From positions 143,155-195,298 of the forward strand of contig NW_005196981.1 of assembly GCF_000372725.1 (NCBI RefSeq): a stretch of DNA of 52,144 nt. Reading direction: 5' to 3'. The notes beneath the pieces are model-generated. The model was given only the letters and a program-made list of their open reading frames with translations, was not told where the DNA came from and made no database searches. Below are positions 49,741 through 52,144 of this stretch, in pieces. Within the stretch, counting starts at the first letter, position 1. Each line of letters starts with the position of its first letter. The translations under genes were made by a program, and so were the position numbers. Origin of the DNA: Emiliania huxleyi CCMP1516 (lineage: Eukaryota > Haptophyta > Isochrysidales > Noelaerhabdaceae).

Positions 49741-50002
49741 GTGAACTGAGAGGCCCCCTGCCCTTGGGTGTCTGTCTGCCTCTTTCTATCTCTCTTCGCA
49801 GTCCCTCGCCGATTCTCGCTGCAACCTTCATGCCACCTCGCGGTCGTCCCACTCTCGTCGTTCTCCCTCTTGTCGCTTCCTCCTCTGTCGCGTCGCTCTC
49901 AACCTCTCACAGACCTCCGCACAGCGTTATAGGTATTTTCTTCTCCTGTGTTAGTGCCAGTGCGCGCCAGTCCCGTGCCCAGTGTCGTGCGAGGAAGTTT
50001 TG

Positions 50003-50178
50003 GGGCACTTGGAGCACTTGGAGTGCAGTCAGTAACCTCACATCCAGGGCCGGGGAGCTAAGAAGCGCACCCAGCGGGCTGGATGATCGGCTCGGGTTAC
50101 GGGCTAGAGAGCCCTAGGCCTAGCCCTGGGGGGGTGCGCGTTCGCAGGGAAAGGGCCGTAAAGTAAACACAGGTCTCC
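50003..50178 (-). mobile_element. 3' copy of LINE-like family B
   Basis: From GGGGCACTTGGAGCACTTGG to AGGGCCGTAAAGTAAACACA this matches 31560-31735 closely and continues only to the GTTTACTTTA point of the family. Minus-strand sense. It directly abuts the reverse copy of the gene-proximal repeat at 49940-49995. Confidence 0.7.
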
Positions 50179-50180
50179 CT

Positions 50181-50940
50181 GCGCGAGCGCGGGTGGCCGC
50201 CTCCCCGCCCTTGGCCGCCGGACGGACGACCGGACCGCGGCTTGGCGCGGCGAGCGAGGCCGACCACGGGGATGGGGGCCGGTGAGGATGGATAGCGTTC
50301 GTGTTGTTGGGCTCATGAACGGGAGGGCGGCACCCCCCGGTGGCGCTCCGGCCGGTGTGCGCTTGGGCACGTGGAGTTGGATTCGGTTACTTTGCTGGTA
50401 TGGTATCTGTGGATAAATGGAGTATGTACTTTCACCTTGGGGTGTTCACGACCACTTGCGGTCATTACGCACTTGTGCGTTCACGCCCCTTGCGGCGATC
50501 GTTTCACAGTCCCATCAACTGTTCAAGGAAAACTAAAATTACGCCAACCCCCCCTCTTGACTAATTCTCGGGCTATGCCAGCCCTCTTGTGGCTTCGACG
50601 CACACGCTACTTCCGCCACAGAGTCTAGGACAGGTCCATTAAGACTTTTCAGTCGTGGGGGTGGCTTCTTTATTCCTTTCCGGTTTTATCATGACCTACC
50701 ACAACCACGTCCGCCGTGGGTGGTTGCCACAACCACGTTCGCCGTGGTCCCGTTCGACTAGCGTCGTGGTTCGACTCTATGAGTCGCTGGTTCGATCATG
50801 AGTTGCCACAAGCACGCCCGACGTGGTTGTGGTTGCCACGCCCGTTCCCCCTGGTTCGTCAAGCGCCCGCCGTTCAAGTTCGGCGATTCCTGTTCATGGG
50901 GGAGCGGGGTTGATTACCCGTGTGTAGGTGTGAACGGGGA
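50181..50940. other. No gene seen; CCACAACCACG inverted motifs
   Basis: At 50695-50850 ACCACG and CGTGGT motifs alternate (ACCACGTTCGCCGTGGT at about 50731 is itself a hairpin; CCACAACCACG pairs with CGTGGTTGTGG at 50823). Nothing coding was recognised. 50380-50690 is AT-richer and unremarkable. Confidence 0.5.
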
Positions 50941-50944
50941 TGTG

Positions 50945-51085
50945 CCACCCTGAGAACGAGCAGTCTCCGAGGGTTAGTTCTGCGCTTTGGGTGTCCCCTA
51001 GCGGCGGAACGCCCCCTCTACTCGGAGCTAGTAAACACCAGACAATCTCTCTCTCTCTAACACCAGACACGAGCATGACGTACAC
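50945..51085 (-). mobile_element. 3'-region fragment of LINE-like family B
   Basis: Minus-strand sequence CTCGTGTCTGGTGTTAGAGA, ACTAGCTCCGAGTAGAGGGG, CGCTAGGGGACACCC and AACTAACCCTCGGAGACTG corresponds to 28170-28255 and to 32310-32400. The sequence at 31738/32309, where the other minus-strand copy is interrupted, is continuous here, making this one of the two empty sites for the 31739-32308 element. Confidence 0.7.
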
Positions 51086-51195
51086 TCTCACCCGACATCG
51101 CCACTCAGGGCTCCTCCGCGATGCTGGCTGGAATTCTTCTCCGCTTTGGGGTGTACTTGAAGGCGGTAAAAAGAGTTTGCATTGCAGGTAGGTAG

Positions 51196-51456
51196 GTAGG
51201 TAGTAAGGTGAAGAACAGCCAGGCTCGGACTGGACACCAACGCGGTATGGGTGGACGCTAGACAGATGATGACGACACGCACGAGCGACACACAGACACA
51301 AACAAGCTCACAAGACACACAGCCAGCTGGCTGCCACACACCCTGAGTCGGCGTACACATAACTCAGGGCCACATCCTCCCTGTCGCCCCCCCCAGCACG
51401 CCACGGTGCCAAGGGCACAAACAAGGGCACAACTCAAACAACAGACGACAGGAAGT
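51196..51456 (-). repeat. 265-bp dispersed repeat, inverted partner of 21293-21558
   Basis: Reverse complement of the segment at 21293-21558; see that entry. Here the outer end is GTAGGTAGGTAGG and the inner end is GACAGGAAGT. No coding sequence. Confidence 0.8.
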
Positions 51457-52144
51457 GATATGTGAGGCTAGAGCAGTCTGCTCCACCTCTAGCAATCTCA
51501 CCGGCCGGCAAGGCACGGACGAGACCGTATGTGGGGTCTAGTGAGGTGTCTATGGACGCGCTCCTCACGGGCTAGCTGCCTGCGGCTAGCCCTATCTCGC
51601 ACTCACGGGCAGTGACAATTCAATGGGTGAGTGTTTGCGAGCAGAGGCGCGTGGGCTAAATCTAGGCCGCACGTCGTGGCACTATGACGAAGTAGACGTG
51701 CGGCCGCAGCGCGCCCGCCGCAGGCTCGGCGGTGCGCGCGTGTTAGCGACAAAGTTGCGGGTGGAGCCATGCCCGACTTTTCGAAGGTGAGGCCTCTGCG
51801 ACGAGTGCCAGCCGCGCTGCGGAGCCACGCCCTTCGAGCCGCGTCCCGTCAGCACTGTCCCCGAGTGGTCCCGCCTCAGCGGCACACACTCTCGACCAGG
51901 ACAGTCCCGCCAACGGAAACGTGTCGCGCGCCGGCGACGATTGCGGCGTGCTCATTGTGAAGCCAAGATGGCACGACCACCGCCCTGCTTCGCAGACCGG
52001 GCAAGGAGGGGCCTGCTCCCGTTCCGCGAGGAACAGGAGGTCTCCCCCCCTCCCCCGGCCTGAGCATCGGCGGATGGAAGGCAGCCCCGTGAGTCGAGGG
52101 CGGCGCGACCATTGCTGCTCTCCAAAAACCAGAGGCCCGGTAAG
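51457..52144. other. No gene seen; one perfect stem-loop
   Basis: No supported gene up to the window end. A perfect 11-bp stem (GGCCGCACGTC at 51665-51675 with its complement at 51695-51705) encloses a 19-base loop. It may be fortuitous. Confidence 0.5.

Overview
The window looks like nuclear DNA of a GC-rich unicellular alga with a secondary (complex) plastid, most likely a haptophyte or a relative. The case rests on eukaryotic genes with short introns (59-195 bp), three products whose N-termini combine a signal peptide with a basic, transit-like stretch, very high GC at third codon positions, many dispersed repeats, and domain families (ankyrin-kinase-RING, kelch/F-box, NHL) typical of expanded algal families. 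Of 18 introns I could place with matching phase, 14 begin with GC rather than GT. The species assignment is inference.

Layout. 1-2290 is repeat-rich: a 50-bp tandem duplication, a fragment of an ankyrin-kinase gene, a LINE-like repeat split by a 370-bp hAT-like insertion, and a foldback. 2292-4390 is a secreted Asl1/GH128-like glycosidase with cysteine-rich repeats. 4475-6600 holds tandem repeats, a Copia RNase H remnant and a decayed ORF. 7924-9773 is a GEX1/Brambleberry/Kar5-type nuclear fusion gene. 9774-11760 is non-coding apart from a broken GT32-like fragment and a strong hairpin. 11791-13467 is an exostosin-type GT47 gene, followed by a second, inverted copy of the LINE-like repeat. 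15455-16474 is an NHL propeller gene, 17460-18295 a plastid EF-hand gene, and 18732-20067 (-) a plastid SAP-NusG/KOW factor.

20150-21900 is a stack of small elements and satellites. 22036-24984 encodes a plastid ThiO-like oxidase with a long repetitive tail. 25727-27040 (-) is a PSTAIRE cyclin-dependent kinase. 27550-28430 and 31545-34410 are LINE-like and foldback elements with nested insertions; between them sit two tandem kelch genes (28539-31185, -). 34547-35446 is a METTL21-type methyltransferase; 35764-38198 (-) a CslA-like GT2 glycosyltransferase; 38455-39577 (-) an unknown membrane protein; 39713-40643 (-) a ZIP metal transporter; 41238-44834 a 1198-residue ankyrin-kinase-RING protein. 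The last 7 kb carry a HEAT-like gene with an apparent frameshift, a coiled-coil gene, an F-box-like ORF and more repeat copies.

The genes do not form one pathway; they are ordinary nuclear genes on both strands. What ties the window together is its splice-site usage and its layered mobile elements, several of which can be proved by comparing filled and empty sites inside the window.
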